From assembly GCA_022425845.1 (NCBI GenBank), contig JAKMEU010000223.1, positions 1 through 10,952 on the forward strand: a DNA stretch of 10,952 nt, given 5' to 3'. This DNA comes from Luminiphilus sp. GTDB taxonomy: Bacteria > Pseudomonadota > Gammaproteobacteria > Pseudomonadales > Halieaceae. Of this stretch, positions 1-7,368 are shown in pieces. The notes below the pieces were generated by a model. The model saw only the letters and a list, made by a program, of their open reading frames with translations, was not told where the DNA came from and did no database searches. Made by a program: the position numbers and the translations under genes. Numbering within the stretch: the stretch's first letter is position 1; each line of letters begins with the position of its first letter.

Positions 1-14
1 CACTTAACCTGTTT

Positions 15-20
15 TATAAA
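15..20 (+). promoter_or_regulatory. Possible -10 element upstream of the LysR gene
   Basis: TATAAA lies in a short AT-rich stretch and ends 26 bases before the TTG start of the LysR gene. It resembles a sigma-70 -10 hexamer. The matching -35 element would lie off the left edge of the window, so the promoter cannot be confirmed from this sequence. Confidence 0.3.
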
Positions 21-34
21 TATTCTGTTGTGTT

Positions 35-40
35 GGAGGT
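35..40 (+). promoter_or_regulatory. Ribosome binding site that fixes a TTG start
   Basis: GGAGGT is a near-perfect Shine-Dalgarno sequence placed 6 bases before the TTG at 47-49. It decides the start of the LysR gene. The TTG at 42-44 is out of frame and too close to the site, and the first in-frame ATG lies inside the DNA-binding domain (residue 34). Confidence 0.75.
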
Positions 41-46
41 ATTGGT

Positions 47-961
47 TTGGCGGGTGAAGCACTGCGACTGACGTTACGTCAGCTCGAGATCTTTTTGGCC
101 GTTGCGCAGCAGGGCACGACGTCTGAAGCAGGCAATGCCCTTGCCATGTCCCAGTCAGCGGTCAGTGCGTCGCTCAAGTCTCTGCAGGAAAATCACAGCA
201 CGGTGCTATTCGATCGTGTGGGAAATCGCCTGGCTCTCAATCACGCGGGCCGTAAGTTTGAAATACGTGCGAGGCAACTGCTTGACGAAGCCCGTAAGCT
301 GGAGTCGGAGCTGAAATCGGCTTCTCCCTCAGGCGACCTGAAGATCAGCGCCAGCTTCACCATAGCGAACCATCTCATGGTGGACTATTTGACGGCCTGG
401 CTGGGTCGTTATCCCTTCGCTCGGGTTGATATCAGCCCGGGCAACACCCCCGATGTGGTTGAGCGTGTGCTGAAACGGGAAAGCGAGTTGGGCTTGATAG
501 AAAACGAGACGGCGGCCTCGGGGGTTGAGCTGATTCCCTGGGTAGAGGATGAACTATTCGCTTTTTGTGCTCCGAGTCATCCCCTCGCGGCCAAAGGGCG
601 ATTGACGGAGGCGGATGTCTTGCGCGAAGACTGGATTCTTCGAGAGCCAGAATCCGGCGCGCGTTCGCTCTTTGATCAGGTATTCACCGCGCACCTTCCG
701 CGACTTCGGGTGCGGCTGGAGTTTCGGCATAACGAACCGATCCTGCGAGCAGTAGAGCAGGAACTCGGTATCGGCTGCCTTTCCGAAAAGGTATTGGCCC
801 CCCACCTGGATCAGGGTGGCTTGGTGGCCCTGTCCTTACCGAAAAAATTACGTCTTAAGCGGCGTTTCTATTTCTGCCTGCGGCAACAGCGTACGCATCG
901 GCCCGAGGTGGAGGCATTTCTCAGTCTCTGCCGTTCGTCGCCCCAGAGGGCATCAGCGTAG
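47..961 (+). CDS. LysR-family transcriptional regulator, YeiE/CysL-like
   Basis: This is a 304-residue protein of typical LysR length that should act as a cytoplasmic, DNA-binding, ligand-responsive regulator. An N-terminal winged helix-turn-helix covers about residues 8-67, with LRQLEIFLAVAQQGTTSEA at its start and the recognition segment SQSAVSASLKSLQ. A linker helix follows (about 68-90), then a periplasmic-binding-protein-like effector domain (about 93-298). The pattern LFDRVGNRLALNHAGR resembles the YeiE/CysL branch, known for control of sulfite and sulfur metabolism genes; the real inducer is unknown. The usual LGxxLF turn before the wing reads NHSTVLF here, a small departure from consensus. 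The start is TTG, supported by GGAGGT at 35-40. The gene converges on the universal stress gene and overlaps it by 9 bp. Any divergent upstream target would lie outside the window; the nearby SulP permease is a possible but unproven target. Confidence 0.93.
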   Translation: MAGEALRLTLRQLEIFLAVAQQGTTSEAGNALAMSQSAVSASLKSLQENHSTVLFDRVGNRLALNHAGRKFEIRARQLLDEARKLESELKSASPSGDLKISASFTIANHLMVDYLTAWLGRYPFARVDISPGNTPDVVERVLKRESELGLIENETAASGVELIPWVEDELFAFCAPSHPLAAKGRLTEADVLREDWILREPESGARSLFDQVFTAHLPRLRVRLEFRHNEPILRAVEQELGIGCLSEKVLAPHLDQGGLVALSLPKKLRLKRRFYFCLRQQRTHRPEVEAFLSLCRSSPQRASA

Positions 962-1813
962 GACAATCAGCGGCTTCTGGCTGCTCTGGATCATTCGTAT
1001 GGTGTTGCTACCCAGAAAAAGGTGCCTCACCTTTGAATGGGAAAAGGCGCCCATGATCATCAAGCCGACATCCTGAGCTTGCTGATAGTCCAACAGTGCC
1101 TCCGTTACCGATCCCTCCACAAGATGGGGTATCACCTCGTAACCCTCCTGAAGCAATCGTTGGTTTGCCGCTTCGAGCTTGTCTTTGTGGCCGTCGTCCT
1201 GTCCCACCATCACGAGGTGGCAGGGAAGTCCTCGCAGCAAGCCGCCCTTGATAATCCTCTCCAGGGACCGCTCGGCTGTATCTCGGCCATCGTAGGCCAG
1301 CATAAAGCTCTTCGGGGGGCTGAATTGTGCGCCGGTAATCAGTATCGAGGTGTGAACCTGGCGAATGAGTGACTCGATGTGGGACCCAAGTGCAGTAAAT
1401 TCCCCGGCATGGTCGGTCCCCACTTTGCCCACAACCATCAGCCGCGCCTGATGCTCAAGTTCGACCAGGGCCTCAACAAAATCGCCGTGGCGCAGCAGGG
1501 ACTGCACATCCTCAATGCCCTGCGCCTTGACGCGGCTTTCGGCTTCGCCAAGCAGCGTTTTGCCATATTGCAGAGCCAGCTTGCCACGCTCCTGATCGAG
1601 CTGCGCCATGCGTTCGAGAAGCTCGCTCTGGGCGCCAAGCCCAATGGTGCCGCTCCAGTCGTCAGCGCCGTGTTGCGGACGACGTTCAATGGTATGCAGC
1701 AGCAGTAAACTGCGTTCAAGGCGGGAAGCTACCCATGCAGCGGCTTCGCAGACGGCCAATGAACCCACCGATCCATCAATGCTGGCGATAACCTGTTCCT
1801 GATTTGCATCCAT
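953..1813 (-). CDS. Tandem-domain universal stress protein (UspA family)
   Basis: This 286-residue protein has two Usp domains, about 7-160 and 168-286, each opening with a beta strand and an acidic residue (IASIDGS, Asp13; MLAYDGR, Asp175). Usp domains bind nucleotides through G-2x-G-9x-G-(S/T). The second domain carries G255-AF-S258-9x-G268-S269, so the middle glycine is serine. The first carries G129-2x-G132-10x-G143-S144, one residue longer than usual. ATP binding is therefore plausible but not certain. Two-domain Usp proteins of this size resemble UspE-type proteins and act in the cytoplasm. The ATG lies 2 bp after the stop codon of the SulP permease, and GGGGAG inside the last permease codons is the likely ribosome-binding site, so the two are almost certainly co-transcribed. 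Usp partners of SulP transporters are recurrent in bacteria, which suggests a regulatory or sensing role (inference). Its 3' end overlaps the LysR gene by 9 bp. Confidence 0.92.
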   Translation of the reverse strand: MDANQEQVIASIDGSVGSLAVCEAAAWVASRLERSLLLLHTIERRPQHGADDWSGTIGLGAQSELLERMAQLDQERGKLALQYGKTLLGEAESRVKAQGIEDVQSLLRHGDFVEALVELEHQARLMVVGKVGTDHAGEFTALGSHIESLIRQVHTSILITGAQFSPPKSFMLAYDGRDTAERSLERIIKGGLLRGLPCHLVMVGQDDGHKDKLEAANQRLLQEGYEVIPHLVEGSVTEALLDYQQAQDVGLMIMGAFSHSKVRHLFLGSNTIRMIQSSQKPLIVLR

Positions 1814-1815
1814 GG

Positions 1816-3306
1816 TTAATGGCTCCCCATCAATTTTTCGACTTCAGCGGGATCGTTGTGGATCCCAAACTTGTCTACCACAGTCTCGGTAGCGGCATTC
1901 ATACCATGGATAGTGACTTCTGCACCTTCACGGCGAAATTTGATGACCACCTTGTCTAACGCTGCGACTGACGTGACGTCCCAAAAATGCGCCTGGGACA
2001 AATCAATGACAACGTTCTCTACGGCTTCCTTGAAGTCAAACGCGGCTATGAACTGTTCGCTGGAAGCAAAGAAGACCTGACCGATAACGCGATAGGTCCG
2101 TGTTCCCTCAAGCGGCTCCTGTTCGCTCTTGACGACCATGAAGCGCCCGATTTTATGGGCAAAGAACAGTGAGGCCAGGAGTACGCCGACGAACACGCCG
2201 ATCGCCAGGTTGTGGGTGGCAACCACGACGATAACGGTACTGATCATGACGATGTTGCTGGACAGCGTGTTGCGCCGAAGGTCGCGTACCGATACCCAGG
2301 AAAACGTACCTATGGATACCATGATCATCACTGCCACGAGGGCTGCCATGGGTATTTGCTGCAACCAGCTGTCCAGGAACACCACCATGATAATCAGAAC
2401 CGTGCCGGCAGTCAGGGTAGACAGGCGGCATCGGCCGCCGGATTTCACATTGATGATGGACTGACCGATCATGGCACAGCCCGCCATGCCGCCAAAAAAG
2501 CCGGCTGCGATGTTGGCAATACCCTGACCCTTGCATTCGCGGTTGCGATCGCTGGTGGTGTCGGTGAGGTCGTCAACGATGGTGGCCGTCATCAGTGATT
2601 CCAGCAGCCCGACGACGGCCAGGCCCGCAGAATAGGGCAGGATGATCCACAAGGTCTCCAGCGTCAGAGGGATATCTGGAATCAGGAAAATGGGAAGGGT
2701 ATCCGGAAGGTCGCCCATATCGCCGACGGTTCGGACATCGATACCCAGGACAATAGAGACTGCGGTCAAGCCAACAATACAGACCAGCGGAGAGGGAATG
2801 CTTTTGCCGACGACGGGTATTCGGGGAAACAGGTAGATGATCGCCAGGCCGCTTGCCGTGAGTGCGTAGACCTGCCAGGTCACATGGGTTAATTCTGGTA
2901 ACTGTGCCATGAAAATAAGAATGGCAAGGGCATTCACGAATCCTGTCACCACGGAACGCGATACAAAACGCATCAGTTCCCCGAGCTGCAGGAAGCCGGC
3001 GATCACCTGCAGGAATCCGGTCAGCACGGTTGCCGCCAGCAGGTATTGCAGTCCGTGCTCTTTGACCAGGGTTACCATCACCAGCGCCATGGCCCCGGTG
3101 GCCGCTGAAATCATTCCCGGTCGACCGCCTACGAAGGCTATGACGACGGCGATGCAAAAAGAAGCATACAGCCCGACGCGAGGGTCAACGCCGGCAATGA
3201 TTGAAAAGGCGATTGCCTCGGGAATGAGGGCGAGGGCCACCACGAGACCGGCGAGCAAATCGGCGCGAATGTTGTCGAACCATTCGACCTTGAGGGTAGC
3301 GAGCAT
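1816..3306 (-). CDS. SulP-family anion permease with STAS domain (sulfate or bicarbonate transporter)
   Basis: This is a 496-residue inner-membrane transporter. Many hydrophobic segments fill residues 14-390, followed by a cytoplasmic STAS domain at about 400-490 with the core VVIDLSQAHFWDVTSVAALD. The region 254-298 (NRECKGQG, GGMAGCAMIGQSIINV, SGGRCRLSTL) is characteristic of SulP proteins of the YbaR/BicA type. BicA is a Na+-dependent bicarbonate transporter, whereas other SulP proteins carry sulfate or organic anions, so the substrate cannot be assigned from sequence alone. The protein is shorter than the 550-600 residues common in sulfate permeases, with a compact N terminus. The ATG is the only plausible start, but the Shine-Dalgarno upstream is weak. 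It is the first gene of a minus-strand pair with the universal stress protein and is divergent from the AI-2E/efflux operon. Confidence 0.93.
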   Translation of the reverse strand: MLATLKVEWFDNIRADLLAGLVVALALIPEAIAFSIIAGVDPRVGLYASFCIAVVIAFVGGRPGMISAATGAMALVMVTLVKEHGLQYLLAATVLTGFLQVIAGFLQLGELMRFVSRSVVTGFVNALAILIFMAQLPELTHVTWQVYALTASGLAIIYLFPRIPVVGKSIPSPLVCIVGLTAVSIVLGIDVRTVGDMGDLPDTLPIFLIPDIPLTLETLWIILPYSAGLAVVGLLESLMTATIVDDLTDTTSDRNRECKGQGIANIAAGFFGGMAGCAMIGQSIINVKSGGRCRLSTLTAGTVLIIMVVFLDSWLQQIPMAALVAVMIMVSIGTFSWVSVRDLRRNTLSSNIVMISTVIVVVATHNLAIGVFVGVLLASLFFAHKIGRFMVVKSEQEPLEGTRTYRVIGQVFFASSEQFIAAFDFKEAVENVVIDLSQAHFWDVTSVAALDKVVIKFRREGAEVTIHGMNAATETVVDKFGIHNDPAEVEKLMGSH

Positions 3307-3511
3307 GTCGGTATCCGAAACAGAGGGGGGCGTCGATTATTCTTTAATGGCCCCGTTCCGGATCTGTGTGAGTCAGAGGGTGCCCGAACCCGGCGCCGCT
3401 TAACCTGCGTAAACGCGCATTAGCGCCTGCCGACATTGTGGCCTTAGAGACCCGACAATCTGCGCCTTGGCTTACCCACGGGCGTTTCTGCGAGGCGGCT
3501 TTTATCGTGAT

Positions 3512-3542
3512 TGAGTCGCTTTCCATGCATAATGGCGACTCA
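3512..3542. promoter_or_regulatory. Perfect 8-bp inverted repeat, candidate operator over the efflux-operon promoter
   Basis: TGAGTCGC at 3512-3519 is repeated in perfect inverse as GCGACTCA at 3535-3542, separated by 15 bases. Equivalent points of the half-sites are about 23 bp apart, near two helical turns, as expected for a dimeric repressor or activator. The spacer contains CATAAT (3528-3533), a five-of-six match to a sigma-70 -10, so a bound protein would cover the promoter. There is no T-run after the second arm, so an intrinsic terminator is unlikely. A 5' UTR hairpin is the alternative reading. Confidence 0.5.
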
Positions 3543-3554
3543 GAGTAGCGCGAC

Positions 3555-3559
3555 AGGAG
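3555..3559 (+). promoter_or_regulatory. Ribosome binding site for the GTG start of the AI-2E family gene
   Basis: AGGAG lies 7 bases before the GTG at 3567-3569 and selects this non-ATG codon as the start of the AI-2E family gene. Confidence 0.65.
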
Positions 3560-3566
3560 CCCGACC

Positions 3567-4691
3567 GTGGAAGACCAGTACCAGGCCTTAAAAAACCAGC
3601 TGTCTCACGATGTCATGCAGGTGCTGCTGCGTCTGGTGTTGGTGTTGGTCATTCTGTGGATTTGCGCCCGAATATTCTCTCCCTTTTCCAGCATTATGTT
3701 GTGGGCAGTAATATTGGCGGTGACGCTCTATCCCCTGCATATCAAACTGCGTAATTCAACGGGATGGAGCGATGGCAGAAGTGCATCGTTGATTGCCGTT
3801 ACCGGGCTTCTCCTTTTGGGCGTTCCGACGGTGTTGCTGGGCATGTCCTTGGTGGATCACGTGGCAGACATGCTTGCGCAGTGGAAGGCCGGTACCCTGA
3901 GTATTCAACCCCCCCCAGAATCTGTGCAGGAGTGGCCCATTGTGGGTGAGCGGCTCTATGCAGCCTGGCTGGCCGCGTCTGAAAATCTTGCAGAGATGCT
4001 GGCGAGCCATGGCGAGGAAGTGCGCGCCCTGATCAAACGAGCTGTCGGGGGAACGACAGACGTGCTGGGTACCATCGGTCTGTTTCTGGGTGCCATTGTC
4101 ATTGCCGGCATCATGATGGCCTACGGTGAATCCGGGCATGCCGCAGTGGGCCGTATCTCAAACACGCTGGTTGGTGGGAGTCGCGGTGAGCGTTTGCAGC
4201 AACTGTCTGTGGCGACCATGCGCTCGGTGGCAACAGGGGTTATCGGTGTGGCTGTGATCCAGGCCTTACTGTTGGGCGTTGGTTTTCTTTGGGCTGGCGT
4301 CCCCGCGGCGGGCGTGCTTGCCGTCGTCACGCTGTTCATCGGCATCATCCAGTTACCGGCTCTGCTCATCACCCTGCCGGTCCTCGCGTGGCTGTGGTCA
4401 TCGGGGGATGGCTCTACCGCCATGAACGGCATCATCACGGTTTATTTGCTGGTGGCGGGGCTTTCCGATGGTGTACTCAAGCCCATGCTGCTGGGGCGAG
4501 GGGTCGACGTGCCTATGCCTGTTGTATTGATTGGGGCGCTGGGCGGCATGGTTGGCATGGGGATGATCGGTCTGTTTCTGGGGTCGGTAATACTCGCTGT
4601 GGGCTATCAGCTCCTGTGGGCGTGGGTCGATCGTGAAACAGCCATTGCAGAGGCTGAGCCTGTCGCAGACGAGACGGGAGAGGCCTCCTAA
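3567..4691 (+). CDS. AI-2E/PerM-family inner-membrane transporter
   Basis: This is a 374-residue polytopic membrane protein of the AI-2E family (formerly UPF0118; TqsA, PerM and YdiK are relatives). Hydrophobic segments lie at about 18-37, 42-57, 73-95, 163-186, 219-242, 246-278, 286-300 and 314-352. The stretch between about 97 and 160 is hydrophilic and helical, the usual large loop of the family. The C-terminal signature is clear: GLSDGVLKPMLLGRG (298-312), then VLIGALGGMVGMGMIGLFLGS (positions 320-340). Members export small molecules such as autoinducer-2 or act as ion-coupled exporters, but the substrate of this one is unknown. GTG start with AGGAG 7 bases upstream. A run of eight C bases (3909-3916) encodes the prolines near residues 115-117. 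It is first in the plus-strand operon, 32 bp before the outer-membrane factor, which suggests a role linked to the exporter. Confidence 0.9.
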   Translation: MEDQYQALKNQLSHDVMQVLLRLVLVLVILWICARIFSPFSSIMLWAVILAVTLYPLHIKLRNSTGWSDGRSASLIAVTGLLLLGVPTVLLGMSLVDHVADMLAQWKAGTLSIQPPPESVQEWPIVGERLYAAWLAASENLAEMLASHGEEVRALIKRAVGGTTDVLGTIGLFLGAIVIAGIMMAYGESGHAAVGRISNTLVGGSRGERLQQLSVATMRSVATGVIGVAVIQALLLGVGFLWAGVPAAGVLAVVTLFIGIIQLPALLITLPVLAWLWSSGDGSTAMNGIITVYLLVAGLSDGVLKPMLLGRGVDVPMPVVLIGALGGMVGMGMIGLFLGSVILAVGYQLLWAWVDRETAIAEAEPVADETGEAS

Positions 4692-4723
4692 CCGGGCAGG
4701 CAGCGGTTGCTTAGGGACGGCAT

Positions 4724-6268
4724 GTGAAAACGCGTTTTTGGTCAATACCCGTGCTGTCTGTGCTTCTGTCCGCCTGCACCACCGTGGGACCCGATTACAC
4801 ACCGCCCGACGACACCTGGCTTGATGGACTGGAGACGTCTGTTTACGGTAAGTCGGTGACGCTGGCGTCCGACAGCGAGGCGGATCTTGCGACCTGGTGG
4901 CGGCAATTCAACGATCCTGTACTGGATGAGCTGATTGAGTCAGCGCGGCGGGAGAATCCCGGTTTGAGGCTGTCAGGGCTCCGGATTCTGGAGGCCCGGG
5001 CACTGGCTGCGGCGGCCGGCGCGGCACTCTATCCACAGGTGCAAACCCTGAGCGCGGATGCCGCCTACGCCAAGCGTAGCAGTGGCCCGGGAGAAAGCGG
5101 CTTTTCAAGCTGGGACGCAGGGTTGAGTATCGGCTGGGAACTCGATTTCTGGGGTCGCTTCCAGCGGGGTATTGAATCCGCAGATGCGGCCTATTTTGCA
5201 TCTGTGGCAAGCCAGCGGGATGCTCAGGTGCTACTGGCATCTACGGTAGCCGATACCTACTGGCGCTACCGGATCGTTGAGGCTCGGATCCATATTCTCA
5301 ACAAGAATGCCGAGCAGCAAGCCCGCAGTTATGAGATTACCCGGCAGATGTTTGAAGCTGGACAGCAGTCTGAGCTGGATCTTCAGCAGGCAAGGACCCA
5401 GTACCTGGCGACCTTGTCGACGCTCCCCGCCCTGGAGGGCGGAGCAGCCCAGCTTATCAATGCGCTTTCGGCCCTATTGGGTAAAGGTCCGGGTGAAATC
5501 GAGGCGTCCCTGGTCTCTGATGCGCCCTTACCAACCGATCACAAAGTGATGCTGGATGAACTGCCTGCCTCCCTCATCCAACGACGACCCGACGTGAGAG
5601 CCAGTCTCTGGTCGGTGGCGGCCCAGTCAGCCCAGATTGGCTTGGCTGAGGCAGAGTACTACCCCTCCATTGCTATTGGTGGGAGCCTGGGCTGGTCGGG
5701 TAATTCACTGACCGCCGTCGATAGTGCTGGGTTGTTGGGTGCCGGCCCAGCCGTTCGCTGGACTGTTTTTGATTGGGGCCGCATAGCCAATACCGTTCGT
5801 ATTCAGGATGCCCGCCTGCAGCAGACGCTTGAGGCGTATCGCGGGACGGTTCTCAATGCGGCACGCGAGATTAATGATGCATCAATAGCGTTGGATAAAT
5901 CGGCGGAGCAGCGAGTGTTACTGGTTGAGACAGTCGATGCGTCCGAGCGCGCCCTCGAGATTGCAACGATCCGATACCGTGAAGGCTATGCTGATTTTCA
6001 GCGGGTGTTGGATGCCCAGCGGGTAGTATTTACCCAGGCAGACCGAAAGCTGCAGAACGATGGCGAGCACCTTCGGGCGATCGTCAATATTTACAAGGCG
6101 CTGGGGGGCGGATGGCGGCCAGATCAAATCAGCGAGATGTTGCCACCTGCTGTGCTGGAGCAGATGCAGGAGCGATCTGACTGGGGAGAATTACCCACAC
6201 TGCCTGTGATTGATGCGGTGCAACCCCCGACCACCCCGAACGATAACAGTACGGAGCCCTCACCATGA
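4724..6268 (+). CDS. Outer-membrane efflux lipoprotein, NodT/OprM family (TolC-like)
   Basis: This 514-residue protein should be the outer-membrane channel of a tripartite exporter. The N terminus MKTRFWSIPVLSVLLSAC is a lipoprotein signal with lipobox LSAC, so Cys18 is the probable lipidation site. Two outer-membrane efflux repeats follow, about 60-255 and 280-462. Family motifs include WWRQFNDPVLDELI (58-71), GWELDFWGRF (137-146), LIQRRPDVRAS (284-294), WTVFDWGRI (346-354) and the terminal KALGGGW (458-464). A proline- and acid-rich tail of about 50 residues lies beyond the last conserved helix. The GTG start is preceded by AGGGA six bases upstream; the overlapping ATG at 4722 hits a stop at once. 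Its TGA overlaps the ATG of the adaptor gene by 4 bases, showing translational coupling with its partner. Confidence 0.95.
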   Translation: MKTRFWSIPVLSVLLSACTTVGPDYTPPDDTWLDGLETSVYGKSVTLASDSEADLATWWRQFNDPVLDELIESARRENPGLRLSGLRILEARALAAAAGAALYPQVQTLSADAAYAKRSSGPGESGFSSWDAGLSIGWELDFWGRFQRGIESADAAYFASVASQRDAQVLLASTVADTYWRYRIVEARIHILNKNAEQQARSYEITRQMFEAGQQSELDLQQARTQYLATLSTLPALEGGAAQLINALSALLGKGPGEIEASLVSDAPLPTDHKVMLDELPASLIQRRPDVRASLWSVAAQSAQIGLAEAEYYPSIAIGGSLGWSGNSLTAVDSAGLLGAGPAVRWTVFDWGRIANTVRIQDARLQQTLEAYRGTVLNAAREINDASIALDKSAEQRVLLVETVDASERALEIATIRYREGYADFQRVLDAQRVVFTQADRKLQNDGEHLRAIVNIYKALGGGWRPDQISEMLPPAVLEQMQERSDWGELPTLPVIDAVQPPTTPNDNSTEPSP

Positions 6269-7368
6269 GCCCAAACGAAGAGACCAGCGGCGCCCGAACA
6301 GTGAACCGTGGTGCGGGGCTGGTGCTCATCGCCCTGATCCTTTTGCTGACCTGGTACATTTCTGCCGATCGCTTGACGCCCTATACCTCTCAGGCGCGTG
6401 TGGAGGGCTTTGTTGTCGGGGTGGCGCCAAAAGTGGCAGGCCTGATTACCGGGGTCAACATCACCAACAACCAACAAGTTGCCGCTGGGGACGTGCTGTT
6501 CCTGGTGGACGACTCTGATTATCTCATCGCCCTGGAGCGTGCGGAGTCCGAGTTACAGAAAGCCCAGCAGCAACTCGCCGCGGGTGACTCGGGCGTGGAT
6601 GCAGCGCGTGCCGGGCTCGACGCCGCGTTGGCCAATCAGGAAAAAAGCAACAAGGATTATGAACGGCTGAGTCGTTTGTATGAGCAAGATCCCGGCACAA
6701 TTTCCCAGCGACGGTTGGAGATGTCAAAGGCGTCACTCGAAGCGTCGACGGCTCAGGTGGCGGCTGCTCGCGCCGATATACAGCGGGCGATTGACGCCAA
6801 AGGCGGGGACGACGATGCGAGCAACGCCTTCCTCAAATCTGCACAGAGTGCATTGGCCAAGGCCCAGCTGGACCTGGCCAATACCCGGGTCAGGGCGGCT
6901 AAAACCGGCGTTGTCACCGACCTGAGAGCAGAGGTAGGGCAGTTTGCAGGTGTGGGAAAGCCCGTCGTAACGCTGGTGGCCACCGATGAGGTGTGGATAA
7001 ACGCGGCGTTTACCGAGAACAATCTCAATGCCCTGAAGGCGGGCGTCGAGGTGGAGATACTGTTCGATGTCTTGCCAGGGCGCGTTTTCGAGGGGCGTGT
7101 CCGCTCCATTGGTCTTGGCATCAGCGCGTCCCAGCCAACACAGCCGGGCACCCTCCCGAGCATACAGAACAACCGCGACTGGCTGCGGCAGGCCCAGCGG
7201 TTCCCGGTGCAGGTCGATATCAATGATCTGTCAGACCCCGAACTCAGGCAGGCTCTCCGGATTGGGGGCCAGGCCTCGCTGGTGGCCTACGGTGATGCGC
7301 CCTGGTTCCTGGACGGGTTGGCCTGGCTCAGCATTCGCCTGCGCAGCTTTCTGTCCTATGCCTATTGA
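6265..7368 (+). CDS. HlyD/EmrA-like periplasmic adaptor (membrane fusion protein)
   Basis: This 367-residue protein should bridge the inner-membrane component to the outer-membrane factor. A single transmembrane anchor spans about 17-34. The first half of a lipoyl/barrel-sandwich domain follows (about 43-84, with VEGFVVGVAPKVAGLITGV). A long alanine/glutamine-rich coiled-coil hairpin (about 85-200) precedes the second lipoyl half (TRVRAAKTGVVTDL, about 207-220) and a beta-barrel region (about 230-345). It is closest in style to EmrA, AaeA and YibH adaptors, which work with MFS or FUSC-type pumps, rather than to RND adaptors, which are usually lipoproteins. The last 21 residues (WFLDGLAWLSIRLRSFLSYAY is the region) are hydrophobic and aromatic, perhaps a second membrane-associated helix. 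The ATG overlaps the preceding stop as ATGA and has GGAG 8 bases upstream; its 3' end overlaps the next gene by 11 bases. Confidence 0.93.
   Translation: MSPNEETSGARTVNRGAGLVLIALILLLTWYISADRLTPYTSQARVEGFVVGVAPKVAGLITGVNITNNQQVAAGDVLFLVDDSDYLIALERAESELQKAQQQLAAGDSGVDAARAGLDAALANQEKSNKDYERLSRLYEQDPGTISQRRLEMSKASLEASTAQVAAARADIQRAIDAKGGDDDASNAFLKSAQSALAKAQLDLANTRVRAAKTGVVTDLRAEVGQFAGVGKPVVTLVATDEVWINAAFTENNLNALKAGVEVEILFDVLPGRVFEGRVRSIGLGISASQPTQPGTLPSIQNNRDWLRQAQRFPVQVDINDLSDPELRQALRIGGQASLVAYGDAPWFLDGLAWLSIRLRSFLSYAY

Larger units (their letters stand above)
3307..3566. other. Divergent intergenic control region between sulP and the efflux operon
   Basis: These 260 bases separate two genes that point away from each other, so both promoters should lie here. 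Visible elements are an AATAAT on the minus strand (complement of 3336-3341) that could be a -10 for the permease gene, two small touching palindromes (GCGT-AA-ACGC at 3407-3416 and GCGC-ATTA-GCGC at 3415-3426), a TGAGTCA at 3369-3375, and the larger inverted repeat at 3512-3542 listed separately. The open frame 3344-3526 on the minus strand shows no family features and is not called. No good -35 box was found for either side. Confidence 0.5.

Noticed and set aside
2573..3157. 194-residue open frame on the minus strand
   Set aside because: It lies inside the SulP permease on the same strand in another frame, is Arg/His-rich and shows no family motif; it is a shadow of the GC-rich permease sequence.
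3344..3526. 60-residue open frame on the minus strand in the divergent intergenic region
   Set aside because: It has no ribosome-binding site or recognisable motif and covers probable promoter sequence.
4398..4802. 134-residue open frame on the minus strand across the AI-2E/outer-membrane-factor junction
   Set aside because: It is antisense to two well-supported genes, rich in Arg, His and Gln, and has no motif or ribosome-binding site.
7067..7357. Long upstream extension of the DUF2955-like frame from a start at 7067
   Set aside because: It lies wholly inside the adaptor gene in another frame, is basic and low in family features, and the protein becomes a normal membrane protein only from the ATG at 7358.
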